Assembly (NCBI GenBank): GCA_946482545.1
Contig: CAMLRX010000047.1
Location: 1-33,481, forward strand
Direction: 5' to 3'
Source: an uncultured Flavihumibacter sp.
Lineage (GTDB): Bacteria; Bacteroidota; Bacteroidia; Chitinophagales; Chitinophagaceae
Length of the DNA stretch: 33,481 bases
Part shown: positions 8,837 through 18,541 of the stretch, one piece after another
Numbering within the stretch: position 1 is the stretch's first letter
How the letters are laid out: each line of letters starts with the position of its first letter
Translations under genes and position numbers: made by a program
The notes under the pieces: generated by a model
Database searches by the model: none
What the model was told of the DNA's origin: nothing
What the model saw: only the letters and a program-made list of their open reading frames with translations

Positions 8837-8871
8837 AAAAGGGTATGCGTTAATAAGATGCATACCCTTTT
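8837..8871. terminator. Bidirectional terminator between proC and tyrS
   Basis: AAAAGGGTATGC and GCATACCCTTTT form a perfect 12-bp stem around an 11-nt loop, A-rich before and T-rich after. Reading on either strand gives a hairpin with a T tract, so it can end both convergent genes. Confidence 0.82.
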
Positions 8872-8893
8872 AAAATTGTATTATTTATTCTGC

Positions 8894-10171
8894 CTAAGAA
8901 AATTTTACCAGGTAATAATTCTTCTTCCCTTTCTGCACCAGCAGGTAGCTGTTGTGCAACAACATATCTTCCGTTACCGGACTGGTCATGTCTTCTATTT
9001 TCTTCCTGTTGATGCTTATTCCTCCGTTCTGCAGCATTTTCCTTGCTTCCCCTTTGCTGGGGAAAATACCCGTTTCTGAAAGAAAACTGATCGGATCGAT
9101 GCCTGCGGCCAGTTTTTCACGAGGGTAATCAATTTTCACGATACCGTTCATTTCCTCGAGATCACTTACACTAAGCGATTCGGCCGGGGCGGACTGTGCA
9201 TTAAACAGCTTAGCAGTGGTTTCCAATGCTTCGTCCAGCGCTTGCTGGCTGTGTACGAAGCGGGTGATTTCTTCGGCCAGTCTTTTCTGTAAAAGACGAG
9301 CGGCGGGGTCAGCCTGGTGTTGTTCGATCAGGCTTTCGCAAGTGGCTTTATCAAGCAGGGTGAACAGTTTGATCCATTTTTCAGCGTCCGCATCGGATGC
9401 GTTGAGCCAGAACTGGTAGAAATGGAAGGGGGATGTTTTTGCGGGATCGAGCCAAACATTGCCCTGCTCTGATTTTCCGAATTTACTACCGTCTGTTTTG
9501 GTAACCAGTGGGCAGGTAAGCGCGAAGGCATCGGAGCCGCCCATGCGGCGGATCAGTTCGGTTCCGGTGGTGATATTGCCCCACTGGTCGCTGCCGCCCA
9601 TCTGTATTTTACAGTTTTTGTTTTTGTTCAGCCACACATAATCGTAGCCCTGGATCAACTGGTAAGTGAACTCGGTGAAGCTGATGCCGCTGTCGCCTTC
9701 GATCCGTTTTTTTACGGAGTCCTTGGCCATCATATAATTTACGGTGATGTGTTTACCTACCACACGGATAAAGTCGAGGAAAGAAAAATCCTTAAACCAG
9801 TCGTAGTTATTGGCCATTTCGGCCGCATTCGGAAGAGACGGGTCGAAATTGAGGAATTTCTCCAGTTGTGCCCGGATGCCCGCGAGGTTTTTTTGCAGGG
9901 CGTCTTCGTCCAGCATTTTTCTTTCTTCAGCCTTAAAAGACGGATCTCCCACCATACCGGTGGCTCCGCCTACAAGAGCAATAGGTTTATGTCCGGCGCG
10001 CTGCAGGTGCACCAGCATCAGGATGGGGACCAGGCTTCCGATGTGCAGGGAGTCGGCCGTTGGGTCAAACCCGATATAGCCGGTGGTCATTTCTTTGTTC
10101 AGTTGGGCGTCGGTGCCGGGGGTCATATCGTGGAACATCCCCCTCCAGCGGAGTTCTGCTACCAGGTCCAT
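8894..10171 (-). CDS. tyrS: Tyrosyl-tRNA synthetase
   Basis: This class I aminoacyl-tRNA synthetase of 425 residues charges tRNA-Tyr in the cytoplasm. The HIGH motif appears as H43-I-G-S46 after GFDPTADSL. The tyrosine site is represented by YQLIQGYDYVWL and GGSDQWGNI, and the KMSKS loop is K230-F-G-K-S234. The C-terminal 65 residues form an S4 RNA-binding domain (ARKMLQNGGISINRKKIED). Length and order match the bacterial TyrRS type found in E. coli. The open frame extends further upstream, but the ATG at 10171 (MDLVAEL) gives the normal N-terminus and lies 39 nt downstream of a -7 box. It is divergent from the PorV-like gene and convergent with proC. Confidence 0.97.
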   Translation of the reverse strand: MDLVAELRWRGMFHDMTPGTDAQLNKEMTTGYIGFDPTADSLHIGSLVPILMLVHLQRAGHKPIALVGGATGMVGDPSFKAEERKMLDEDALQKNLAGIRAQLEKFLNFDPSLPNAAEMANNYDWFKDFSFLDFIRVVGKHITVNYMMAKDSVKKRIEGDSGISFTEFTYQLIQGYDYVWLNKNKNCKIQMGGSDQWGNITTGTELIRRMGGSDAFALTCPLVTKTDGSKFGKSEQGNVWLDPAKTSPFHFYQFWLNASDADAEKWIKLFTLLDKATCESLIEQHQADPAARLLQKRLAEEITRFVHSQQALDEALETTAKLFNAQSAPAESLSVSDLEEMNGIVKIDYPREKLAAGIDPISFLSETGIFPSKGEARKMLQNGGISINRKKIEDMTSPVTEDMLLHNSYLLVQKGKKNYYLVKFS

Positions 10172-10210
10172 AATACATTCAGTTTGAATAGAAAAACTAC
10201 AATTTCGGGG

Positions 10211-10218
10211 CAAAGATA
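10211..10218 (-). promoter_or_regulatory. -7 box of tyrS promoter
   Basis: Minus-strand TATCTTTG is an exact TAnnTTTG match, 39 nt before the tyrS start codon. An A-rich run lies just upstream. Confidence 0.65.
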
Positions 10219-10399
10219 CTTTTTTTGAAGGTGCACTGACCAAAGAAAAACACCAGGCCCAGACAGGTGTTTTCAGGGTGCCGTCGTCGGTGCATTTATG
10301 GATGAATAATCCGTTAAAACACTGTGAACCTTTCCACAATATAAGCGCGACCGTACCGTTTTATTTTGTCGGAAATAATCCCGGAACCGGGCTCCTTCG

Positions 10400-10407
10400 T
10401 ACTTTTG
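10400..10407 (+). promoter_or_regulatory. -7 box of the porV-like/porU2 transcript
   Basis: TACTTTTG matches TAnnTTTG, 59 nt before the chosen ATG at 10467. A TTTG at 10365-10368 is too far away (31 nt) to be a standard -33 box. The 295-bp gap between tyrS and this gene holds only the two divergent promoters. Confidence 0.5.
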
Positions 10408-10466
10408 ATGAAAGAAGACCTTCCTGTGAAACCGAACCAATCATGCTTATTCTGAAAGAAGACCGG

Positions 10467-11576
10467 ATGAAATACCTGAGACCGTTTTTTGTTGCCTTCC
10501 TTTTTATGGTGGGAACGAAGCCTTTATTTGCCCAGTTCCGCAAGTATTCCAACGAGTTCCTGAACATCGGGGCCGGAGCCAGGGGACTGGGAATGGGCGG
10601 CGCCCAGGTAGCCGGGGTGGAAGACGTTACTGCAGGTTACTGGAACCCCGCCGGGCTCACAGGCGTTAAAAATGACCCGCAACTCAGCATCATGCACGCG
10701 GAATATTTCGCTGGTATCGGAAAGTACGATTATGCCGGACTTGCCATTCCCACAGCTAATAACAAGCGCACCATCGGTATTTCGGTACTCCGGTTCGCGG
10801 TAGACGATATCCCCAACACTTTATTCCTGGTGGAGCCCGATGGCACCATCAACTACAATAACATTCAAACCTTCTCTTCCGCTGATTACGCTTTTTTACT
10901 TTCCATGGCCCAGGAGTTGAAGTCTTCAAGAGAGGGGCGGAGGGTAAGCTTCGGCGGCAATGCTAAAATCATTCACCGTAAAGTGGGGAGCTTCGCCACC
11001 GCCTGGGGATTTGGTATTGATGCGGGCTTCCAGATTATTGATAAAAAATGGCGTTTCGGTATTACCGCAAGGGACCTTACGACCACTTTCAACGCCTGGA
11101 CATTCACGTTCACCGACAGGGAAAAAGAAGTGCTCTATCTTACCAATAACGAAATTCCAATCAAATCTACTGAACTCACAGCGCCGAGACTGGTTATCGG
11201 AGGTGGTTACAATTTCAGAATAAGCAAATCCATCAGCATGATGGCCGAAGCGAATATCGACCTCACCTTCGATGGCAGAAGAAATACCGTGATCAGCAGT
11301 GACCCTTTGAGTGCGGATCCGAAGCTGGGATTAGAAGCTACTTACAAAGATGTGTTTAGTATCAGGGCGGGTATCAACAATTTCCAACAGGCGCTCGCCG
11401 ATGGTGATACCCTTAATCAAAAGAAAGTGTGGATCTATCAACCGGCTGTAGGTGCGGGATTCAAGTTGAATAACTTTTATATCGACTACGCATTCACCAA
11501 CCTTGCCAACCAGTCAAATCCGTTGTTTACCCATATTTTCTCGCTGAAGTTCAACCTGAAGAAAAAAGAAAAATGA
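10467..11576 (+). CDS. PorV/PorQ-family outer-membrane beta-barrel protein (T9SS-associated)
   Basis: The 369-residue product begins with a Sec signal peptide (hydrophobic FFVAFLFMVGTKPLFA, likely cut before Q23). The mature start FRKYSNEFLNIGAGARGLGMGG is the hallmark of the PorV/PorQ family, a FadL-like 14-strand barrel. VAGVEDVTAGYWNPAGLTG and the repeated amphipathic strands with FNL near the C-terminus support a barrel. In characterised type IX secretion systems PorV receives cargo from the translocon and hands it to the PorU sortase; whether this paralogue does so is inferred. The start at 10467 places the signal peptide at the N-terminus; an in-frame ATG at 10443 would add 8 residues. 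It overlaps the next gene by 4 bp (ATGA), implying translational coupling with the peptidase. It may be a second PorV rather than the main one. Confidence 0.85.
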   Translation: MKYLRPFFVAFLFMVGTKPLFAQFRKYSNEFLNIGAGARGLGMGGAQVAGVEDVTAGYWNPAGLTGVKNDPQLSIMHAEYFAGIGKYDYAGLAIPTANNKRTIGISVLRFAVDDIPNTLFLVEPDGTINYNNIQTFSSADYAFLLSMAQELKSSREGRRVSFGGNAKIIHRKVGSFATAWGFGIDAGFQIIDKKWRFGITARDLTTTFNAWTFTFTDREKEVLYLTNNEIPIKSTELTAPRLVIGGGYNFRISKSISMMAEANIDLTFDGRRNTVISSDPLSADPKLGLEATYKDVFSIRAGINNFQQALADGDTLNQKKVWIYQPAVGAGFKLNNFYIDYAFTNLANQSNPLFTHIFSLKFNLKKKEK

Positions 11577-14500
11577 GCCGTACCATGAAAAGAATCTTTA
11601 CCATTATTCTTGTTTTACTGAGTTGGGCGGGCTATGGTCAGTTTAACAATAGCTGGATCGATTACAACAAGACCTATTATAAATTCAAGGTGGCGGCAAC
11701 CGGACTTTACCGCATCAGCCAGTCGTCACTTGCCGCGGCAGGACTGGAAAATGTTCCTATGGCGCACCTGCAGTTGTGGCGAAATGGTCAGGAGATTACT
11801 TTATACACCACTACTAACGGCACGCCTTCCTCTTCGGATTATGTAGAGTTCTGGGGCGAAAGAAACGATGGAAAACCCGACAGGGCATTGTACCGCGAGG
11901 CGCGTTTTCAGCATTCCGACAGGCATAGTTTGTACACGGATTCTGCATCTTTTTTCCTGACCGTGAATCCTGCAGGAAACAACAAGCGTTTTGAAACGCT
12001 TACTAATAATGTTGCTGCGCCACCGGTTCCAAAAGAGAATTATTTCATGCACACTGTTGATACCGCATATAAAGCGCGGATCAATCCGGGGTATGCAGCA
12101 CGTATAGGAGAATATGTTTACAGTTCCGCTTATGACCAGGGAGAATTCTGGGCCAGCAATGTGATCGCCAATAATGCGAACGGACTTTTAAGAACGTTTT
12201 CAAGCCTCGCCCCATATACTTCCGGACCTGCCGCAACCATCAAAATTGGCGTTGTGGGAAATTTTCTGAATACCCGAAATGTAAAAGTGCAACTTGGAAC
12301 TACGGATTTGCTTGACAAAGCAATGAACTTCATGCAGGATTCCATCTTTACGATGGGGAATATTCCGGTGTCTTCTCTAAGCTCCAAGTCAGCTAATATC
12401 AGGATTTTGAATGGCTCACAGGTTTCTACAGACAGAATAGTGGTTTCTTTTACCTCACTTACTTATCCAAGGGAGTTTGATTTCGGGAACCAGCTTAATT
12501 TTCAATTCAGTTTGCCGGAATCAGCCAATGGTAATTACCTGGAGATCGGAAACTTTAACAATGGAGGCGTTGCGCCAGTAATGTATGATGTTACCAATGG
12601 GAAAAGGTATGTCGTGAATGCCGCTACACCAAACATTTTTAAAGTAATGCTTGCGCCTTCCTCCACGCCCAGAACGCTGATAATGGTAGGGCAGCAGGTG
12701 GCCAATATCAGGCAGGTACAAGGTATGCTGAAGCGGAATTTTATAGACTTCTACAACACATCAGCGCAGGGAGATTACCTCATTATATCTAATCCGCTTT
12801 TGTATGATGGCCCGCAGGGAAATCCGGTTGAGCGTTACCGTGACTACCGCAGATCAGCGCCAGGCGGCAACCACAATGCCACGGTAATCGATATTCATGA
12901 ACTGGAGGACCAGTTCGCTTTTGGTATTAATAAGCATCCTTCCAGCATCAAAAACTTTTTGTCTTTTGCCAGGTCCGCGTTTGCAACAAAACCAAAATTT
13001 GTTTTGCTGATGGGGCGTGGGGTGTTGTATGATGCGTATTACAATCAGCAAAACACTGATAATGCGAAAAGATTGAACCTGGTTCCAACCTTTGGTAGTC
13101 CGGGGTCAGATAATTTTCTTTCGGCAGAAGGAACTTTTATTGGCACACCGGAAACACCTATCGGGAGGTTGGCTGTAATTACACCGCAGGAGATTGAAGA
13201 TTATCTTGAAAAAGTGAAGGAGTATGAGTTGGCACAACAAACACCCTCTTGCAATATCGCGGATAAGTCGTGGATGAAGAACGTGTTGCAGGTAACGGGC
13301 GCAAGTGATCAGTACCTGGGAACGGTATTGTGTAATTATATGAATGGCTATAAGAAAACGCTGGATGATTCCTTGTTCGGCGCCAGGATGCACACCTTCT
13401 GTAAAACCACCACAGGCATTGGTCAGGAGGCGGCCACATTACAGATCAGCAAACTTTTTGAAGAAGGCGTGAGTATCCTGAATTATTTCGGGCACTCTTC
13501 CGCAACGATATTGGAGTTCAGCATTAATGACCCGGAAAGCTACAACAGCCAGGGGAAATACCCGGTATTTCTGGTGAATGGCTGTAACGCTGGTGGTTTT
13601 TTTGCTTATGATATCACCCGCCTTACATCCAAATCAACCCTCACGGAAAAGTTTAACCTGTCTAAACAACGCGGCTCCATTGCTTTTGTAGCCAGTACGC
13701 ATTTCGGTATCGTTAGCTATCTTAATATTTATATTGATGCCATATATAAAATGATAGGGAAAACGGATTATGGTAATTCCCTCGGGTTGATTCATAAAGA
13801 TGCGATGGAAAGGATTATCTCCGTTGCGGGTCAGGACGATTACACCGCGCGCTTACATGCGGAGCAGATATCCATCCATGGTGATCCGGCATTAAAATTC
13901 AACTCTTTTGCTAAGCCAGACTATGCGATTGATGAACCATCCATAAAGGTGACCCCTTCTTTTTTAACTATCGCAGAAAGCAGATTTGAACTGGATATTA
14001 AAGTGCATAATATCGGAAACATGTCGGGTGATTCACTCCTCGTTAAGGTGATGCGTACCTTGCCAGATAATACTTCCGATACACTTTATTACGATAAGAT
14101 CAAACCCGTTGCGGCAGGAGACTCAATATATCTTTCCGTGCCCATTATTGCTACACGGGACAAGGGACTTAACAAGGTTGTAGTTGAACTCGATCCTGAA
14201 AATACAACAGATGAATTGTGTGAGAGCAACAACCGGGTCGTGAAAGATGTGGTGGTGTATGAAGACGAAGCCAGACCGGTTTATCCATACAGGTTTTCCA
14301 TTGTGAATAAGCGCCCTGAAAAGTTTGTCGCATCTACTTCCAATCCTTTCGGAAAGGAGATGGAATATGTGCTGCAGATCGACACAACAGAACAATATAA
14401 TTCCCCGCTTTTAAGGGAACAAAAAGTGTCTTCCGCAGGTGGGGTACTGGAATTCACACCTTCACTTAATTTGCTGGACAGTACCGTGTATTATTGGCGT

Positions 14501-16639
14501 ACTGCGGTAGTGCCGCAGAATGGAAGTGAGTTCAAATGGTCCAATTCTTCCTTCGTTTTTCTCCCGGATTCTGAAACAGGATGGAACCAGTCCCATTATT
14601 ACCAGTTCCTGAAGAATCAAGCTGAAAAACTAAAATACGATGCCGAAAAGAAACTTGCTTTTACCGAAGCCATCACATCGTTTAAATTCTTTACCACTTT
14701 GTATGTTAACGATAATATTGCGCCGCTTACTTTTTTGAACGATGTAGTTAAAACACTGAGTTATTGCGGCTCTTATGCGAACTCACTTGTGTTCATGGCC
14801 TATGATAAGAAAACAGGCAAACAAATCAGGAACCAGCGTATTGGAAGCGCGGGGTTGCTGAAGAGCAGGAACCCGGCATGCCCGGCAAATGGAATTGATG
14901 TGGGCGTATTTTATTACTATAACCACCAAAATGCCGCAGGAAGACATGATGCCGTTACTTTCCTCGACAGCATAAAAAATGATGTGATGATTGCTGTATG
15001 GAATGCAGCCCCTTCTAATTCAGGTTCCACCATATTCGTGAACGACTGGAAAAATGACGTAAGTATTTATGGGGATGACGCTTTATACAGCAGGTTTAAA
15101 GAAATAGGAATAAATACGATTGATTCATTTACCAGCAACAGGCCATTCCTGTTCATTCTGGATAAAGATAAAGACGGAAATATAACTGTCGTGGATCAAC
15201 GCGTGGGTAAAAACAATGCCGAAAGTTTTACCAGCCGGTACAATATTTCACATCATGGAAATAATGGTGTATTCAAAGCGCTGGAAACAGGAACAGCCAA
15301 AGAGTGGAAATCTTTACACTGGAAATCCTCCTATGGATCCGCGGCTGTGGATCAGTCCGAATTCAGGCTTTACGGCATTAAAAATGATTTTTCAGAAGAC
15401 CTGCTTTATAAAAGTGCCAAGCTGGAACAGGATACCACACTGGATTTTGTGGATCCTACTGTTTATACAAAGCTGAAACTGGTTCTTTCTGAACAGGAGA
15501 CTACCAACCACGAGCCACGTCAATTGAAATACTGGCAGATCAAGTATGGAGAAGTGCCGGAAGGTGCCCTGTCGGCAAAAGATTATTTCAGTACAAAAGA
15601 TACCGTGGAACTGGGGGAGAAGGTCGACTTTAATATCGCTTTCAGAAACATTAGCCAAACGCCTTTTGATAGTTTAAGGTTGAAATTCCTCCTGGTAGAC
15701 AGAAACAACAATACCCATCAACTGGCTACGGAAAGAATAGATTCTCTTCGCGTAGGCGAATCAACGATTCTAAAACCGGTGATCGATACCAAACTTTATC
15801 CTGGCGCCAATACCATTTATCTTGAAGTGAACCCGGATAACGATCAACCCGAACAACACCATTTCAATAACTTCCTTTTCCGGAACCTATATGTGCGGCC
15901 GGATGAAACCAATCCTTTGCTGGACGTTACTTTCGATGGCATGCATATCCTCAATAAGGACATTGTTTCTTCCAAACCTAATATCTCCATTAAGTTGAAA
16001 GACGAGGCCCGTTTCATGCCGTTAAGCGATACCGCTGCGGTAACCGTGACGCTTCGTTACATGGAACAGGGCGGCTGGACCCGTACCTTTAAAGTGGATG
16101 GGGATACATTAAGGTTTACGCCACCTTCCGATCCGCAAACAGACAATACGGCCATGCTCGAATTTATGCCGCATCTGTTGCAGGATGGAGAATACGAATT
16201 AACGGTGAAAGGTACCGACAGAAGTGAGAACAAAGCAGGAAATCTGGAATACAAGGTGGTGTTCCAGACTTATAACAAGCCGATGATCTCCAACATGCTG
16301 AACTATCCGAATCCGTTCACCACCTCAACGGCGTTTGTGTTCACGATAACAGGCAGCGAGATACCCCAAAATATTCGGATACAGGTCCTTACCGTAACGG
16401 GGAAGATTGTGCGCGAGATCACCAAAGCCGAACTGGGACCACTTCGCATCGGAAGGAACATTACGGAATTCAAATGGGATGGGACCGACCAATACGGGCA
16501 AAAGCTGGCCAATGGCGTGTACCTGTACCGCGTACTCACAAATCTGAATGGAAAATCCCTGGAAAAATTCAGTTCAGAAAGCGATAAAACGGACCGGTTC
16601 TTTACCAACGGCTACGGAAAAATGTACCTGATGCGCTAA
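11573..16639 (+). CDS. porU2: Gingipain-family (C25) peptidase, putative T9SS sortase PorU2
   Basis: This is a 1,688-residue exported protein. A signal peptide (RIFTIILVLLSWAGYG, cut near Q23) is followed by an N-terminal beta-rich region. A central peptidase C25 domain spans about 395-780, with catalytic His641 in NYFGHSS and Cys671 in LVNGCNAGG, and ends in ISIHGDPALKF. Two CARDB/Ig-like modules lie around 800-900 and 1350-1435. The C-terminus (about 1575-1688) is FlgD-like/T9SS-CTD-like, with YPNPFTTSTAF and WDGTDQYGQKLANGVYLYR. Known PorU sortases of about 1,100-1,300 residues cleave T9SS sorting domains and attach cargo to A-LPS. The longer architecture beside a PorV-like barrel corresponds to proteins annotated as putative sortase PorU2. 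Sortase activity is therefore inference, and a secreted or surface protease is the alternative. Its start overlaps the upstream stop; an ATG four codons later is also possible. Confidence 0.85.
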   Translation: MSRTMKRIFTIILVLLSWAGYGQFNNSWIDYNKTYYKFKVAATGLYRISQSSLAAAGLENVPMAHLQLWRNGQEITLYTTTNGTPSSSDYVEFWGERNDGKPDRALYREARFQHSDRHSLYTDSASFFLTVNPAGNNKRFETLTNNVAAPPVPKENYFMHTVDTAYKARINPGYAARIGEYVYSSAYDQGEFWASNVIANNANGLLRTFSSLAPYTSGPAATIKIGVVGNFLNTRNVKVQLGTTDLLDKAMNFMQDSIFTMGNIPVSSLSSKSANIRILNGSQVSTDRIVVSFTSLTYPREFDFGNQLNFQFSLPESANGNYLEIGNFNNGGVAPVMYDVTNGKRYVVNAATPNIFKVMLAPSSTPRTLIMVGQQVANIRQVQGMLKRNFIDFYNTSAQGDYLIISNPLLYDGPQGNPVERYRDYRRSAPGGNHNATVIDIHELEDQFAFGINKHPSSIKNFLSFARSAFATKPKFVLLMGRGVLYDAYYNQQNTDNAKRLNLVPTFGSPGSDNFLSAEGTFIGTPETPIGRLAVITPQEIEDYLEKVKEYELAQQTPSCNIADKSWMKNVLQVTGASDQYLGTVLCNYMNGYKKTLDDSLFGARMHTFCKTTTGIGQEAATLQISKLFEEGVSILNYFGHSSATILEFSINDPESYNSQGKYPVFLVNGCNAGGFFAYDITRLTSKSTLTEKFNLSKQRGSIAFVASTHFGIVSYLNIYIDAIYKMIGKTDYGNSLGLIHKDAMERIISVAGQDDYTARLHAEQISIHGDPALKFNSFAKPDYAIDEPSIKVTPSFLTIAESRFELDIKVHNIGNMSGDSLLVKVMRTLPDNTSDTLYYDKIKPVAAGDSIYLSVPIIATRDKGLNKVVVELDPENTTDELCESNNRVVKDVVVYEDEARPVYPYRFSIVNKRPEKFVASTSNPFGKEMEYVLQIDTTEQYNSPLLREQKVSSAGGVLEFTPSLNLLDSTVYYWRTAVVPQNGSEFKWSNSSFVFLPDSETGWNQSHYYQFLKNQAEKLKYDAEKKLAFTEAITSFKFFTTLYVNDNIAPLTFLNDVVKTLSYCGSYANSLVFMAYDKKTGKQIRNQRIGSAGLLKSRNPACPANGIDVGVFYYYNHQNAAGRHDAVTFLDSIKNDVMIAVWNAAPSNSGSTIFVNDWKNDVSIYGDDALYSRFKEIGINTIDSFTSNRPFLFILDKDKDGNITVVDQRVGKNNAESFTSRYNISHHGNNGVFKALETGTAKEWKSLHWKSSYGSAAVDQSEFRLYGIKNDFSEDLLYKSAKLEQDTTLDFVDPTVYTKLKLVLSEQETTNHEPRQLKYWQIKYGEVPEGALSAKDYFSTKDTVELGEKVDFNIAFRNISQTPFDSLRLKFLLVDRNNNTHQLATERIDSLRVGESTILKPVIDTKLYPGANTIYLEVNPDNDQPEQHHFNNFLFRNLYVRPDETNPLLDVTFDGMHILNKDIVSSKPNISIKLKDEARFMPLSDTAAVTVTLRYMEQGGWTRTFKVDGDTLRFTPPSDPQTDNTAMLEFMPHLLQDGEYELTVKGTDRSENKAGNLEYKVVFQTYNKPMISNMLNYPNPFTTSTAFVFTITGSEIPQNIRIQVLTVTGKIVREITKAELGPLRIGRNITEFKWDGTDQYGQKLANGVYLYRVLTNLNGKSLEKFSSESDKTDRFFTNGYGKMYLMR

Positions 16640-16648
16640 CGGATGCCG

Positions 16649-16656
16649 TATCTTTG
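16649..16656 (+). promoter_or_regulatory. -7 box of hscA promoter
   Basis: TATCTTTG is an exact TAnnTTTG match in the 37-bp gap after porU2, 20 nt before the hscA ATG. This gives a leader of about 15 nt and indicates that hscA is transcribed separately from porU2. Confidence 0.6.
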
Positions 16657-16676
16657 CCCATTAAATATCCAGAAGA

Positions 16677-18533
16677 ATGGCAAAAATCGGTATCAATATA
16701 GCAACAGGCAGTTTGCAGAAAGAAGAGATGATCGTTGGGATAGACCTGGGCACCACGAATAGCCTCGTGGCCATTATCCACCCCGAAAGCCGGCAACCAG
16801 TGGCGTTAAAGGAACACAATACCTCTTCACTGGTGCCCTCGGTGGTACATTTCGGAGATGCGGGCATTGTAACAGTAGGAGAGCAGGCCAGGGAATTGTT
16901 GGTGAAAGAGCCTTCCAATACTATTTTTTCGGCGAAAAGACTGATGGGCAAATCGTACAGCGATGTGCGGAACAATGCCCATCTTTTTTCTTATAAGATC
17001 ATCGACGACAATACGGATTCCCTGGTGAAAGTTCAGGTAGGCGATAAGTTTTATTCTCCGGTGGAACTTTCCTCCTTTATTCTGAAAGAACTCAAAGAAA
17101 GGGCTGAACATATTCTGAAAACTCCGGTTACAAAAGCGGTGATCACCGTCCCCGCCTATTTTAATGATGCACAACGCCAGGCTACAAGGGATGCGGGTAA
17201 ACTGGCGGGACTGGATGTGCTGCGTATCATCAATGAACCTACGGCCGCAAGTCTGGCCTATGGACTTGGCCTGCAAAAAGAAGAAGAAAAGAAAATCGCT
17301 GTATACGACCTGGGCGGCGGCACTTTCGATGTATCCATTCTACAGATCAGCAATGGTATTTTTGAAGTGCTGTCTACTAATGGCGATACTTACCTGGGGG
17401 GAGATGATTTCGATAATATTATCCGCCAATACTGGATGGAAAGTTCGGGGCTGGAAAAAGAAGTGTTTGAAAACGATAAGCAGTTGCTGCAGGAATTCAG
17501 GCTGGCCGCAGAAGCCGCGAAAAAAGCCCTGAGTAAAGAAGGTAAATACACGGCCACCATCCGTGAAATGGCGTTCACCATTACAAAAGAACAGTTTGAA
17601 GCGCTGGCGAAACCTTTGGTGGAAAAAACATTGAATGCCTGCGCTAACGCCCTGAAAGATGCAGGACTTACCCAACAGGATATTGATACGATTGTAATGG
17701 TGGGTGGCTCTACACGTGTGCCGTTGGTGAAAGAATCCGTGGCGGCTTTTTTTGGAAAACCGGTACACGATGAAGTGAATCCTGATGAAGTGGTGGCGCT
17801 GGGCGCCGCAGTGCAGGCGGATATCCTCGCTGGCAACAACCGCGACTTCCTGTTGCTCGACATTACACCGCTCTCACTTGGCATCGAAACAATGGGTGGT
17901 CTCATGGATGTGCTCATTCCCCGTAACTCTAAAATTCCAACGAAAGCCGCAAGGCAATACACTACCCAGAAAGATGGGCAAAGCGGCATCCGCATCTCTG
18001 TTTTTCAGGGCGAACGCGATCTCGTAAAAGACAACCGCAAACTCGCGGAATTCAACCTTAGTGGTATTCCCGGTATGCCCGCAGGATTACCCAAAGTGGA
18101 AGTGGGCTTCCTGATTAATGCCGATGGTATCCTGGTGGTGAAGGCCAAAGAACTCAGGAGCGGCGTGGAACAAAGCATTGAAGTGAAACCTCAGTATGGC
18201 TTAACGGACGAAGAAGTAGAAAAAATGCTCCTCGATTCCGTTACACATGCAAAAGAAGACATCGCCACCCGCGCCCTGGTGGAAGCACGTACTGAAGGTG
18301 AACAATTGCTCGCCTCCACAGAAGGATTTATTGCAAAGCATGTTCAGTTGCTTACACCGCAGGAACTTCAGGATACCGCCGCCGCTATGCAGGCTTTGCA
18401 ACTGGCGCTCACCATGGATGACAAAGACCTTATTCATAAAAAGATAGAGGAACTGAATGAAGTGTCACGCCCCTATGCGGAACGCGCCATGGATGAAGCA
18501 GTAGGATCGGCCATGAAGGGGAAAAAGATATAG
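16677..18533 (+). CDS. hscA: HscA-type Hsp70 chaperone
   Basis: The 618-residue cytoplasmic Hsp70 has an actin-like ATPase domain and a substrate-binding domain. The N-terminal extension before the first phosphate loop ([14 protein letters not shown], from residue 19) is longer than in DnaK and typical of HscA. Further Hsp70 signatures are [36 protein letters not shown] and [17 protein letters not shown], and the linker-proximal [14 protein letters not shown]. HscA helps move Fe-S clusters from the IscU scaffold with its J-partner HscB. Neither isc gene nor hscB is nearby, so the client is not shown here. Length is closer to HscA (616 in E. coli) than DnaK (about 638). The ATG at 16677 is favoured over the in-frame ATG at residue 18 because the intervening residues are characteristic. 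The stop lies 8 bp from the convergent riboflavin synthase stop. Confidence 0.88.
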   Translation: MAKIGINIATGSLQKEEMIVGIDLGTTNSLVAIIHPESRQPVALKEHNTSSLVPSVVHFGDAGIVTVGEQARELLVKEPSNTIFSAKRLMGKSYSDVRNNAHLFSYKIIDDNTDSLVKVQVGDKFYSPVELSSFILKELKERAEHILKTPVTKAVITVPAYFNDAQRQATRDAGKLAGLDVLRIINEPTAASLAYGLGLQKEEEKKIAVYDLGGGTFDVSILQISNGIFEVLSTNGDTYLGGDDFDNIIRQYWMESSGLEKEVFENDKQLLQEFRLAAEAAKKALSKEGKYTATIREMAFTITKEQFEALAKPLVEKTLNACANALKDAGLTQQDIDTIVMVGGSTRVPLVKESVAAFFGKPVHDEVNPDEVVALGAAVQADILAGNNRDFLLLDITPLSLGIETMGGLMDVLIPRNSKIPTKAARQYTTQKDGQSGIRISVFQGERDLVKDNRKLAEFNLSGIPGMPAGLPKVEVGFLINADGILVVKAKELRSGVEQSIEVKPQYGLTDEEVEKMLLDSVTHAKEDIATRALVEARTEGEQLLASTEGFIAKHVQLLTPQELQDTAAAMQALQLALTMDDKDLIHKKIEELNEVSRPYAERAMDEAVGSAMKGKKI

Positions 18534-18541
18534 GCTAGGGA

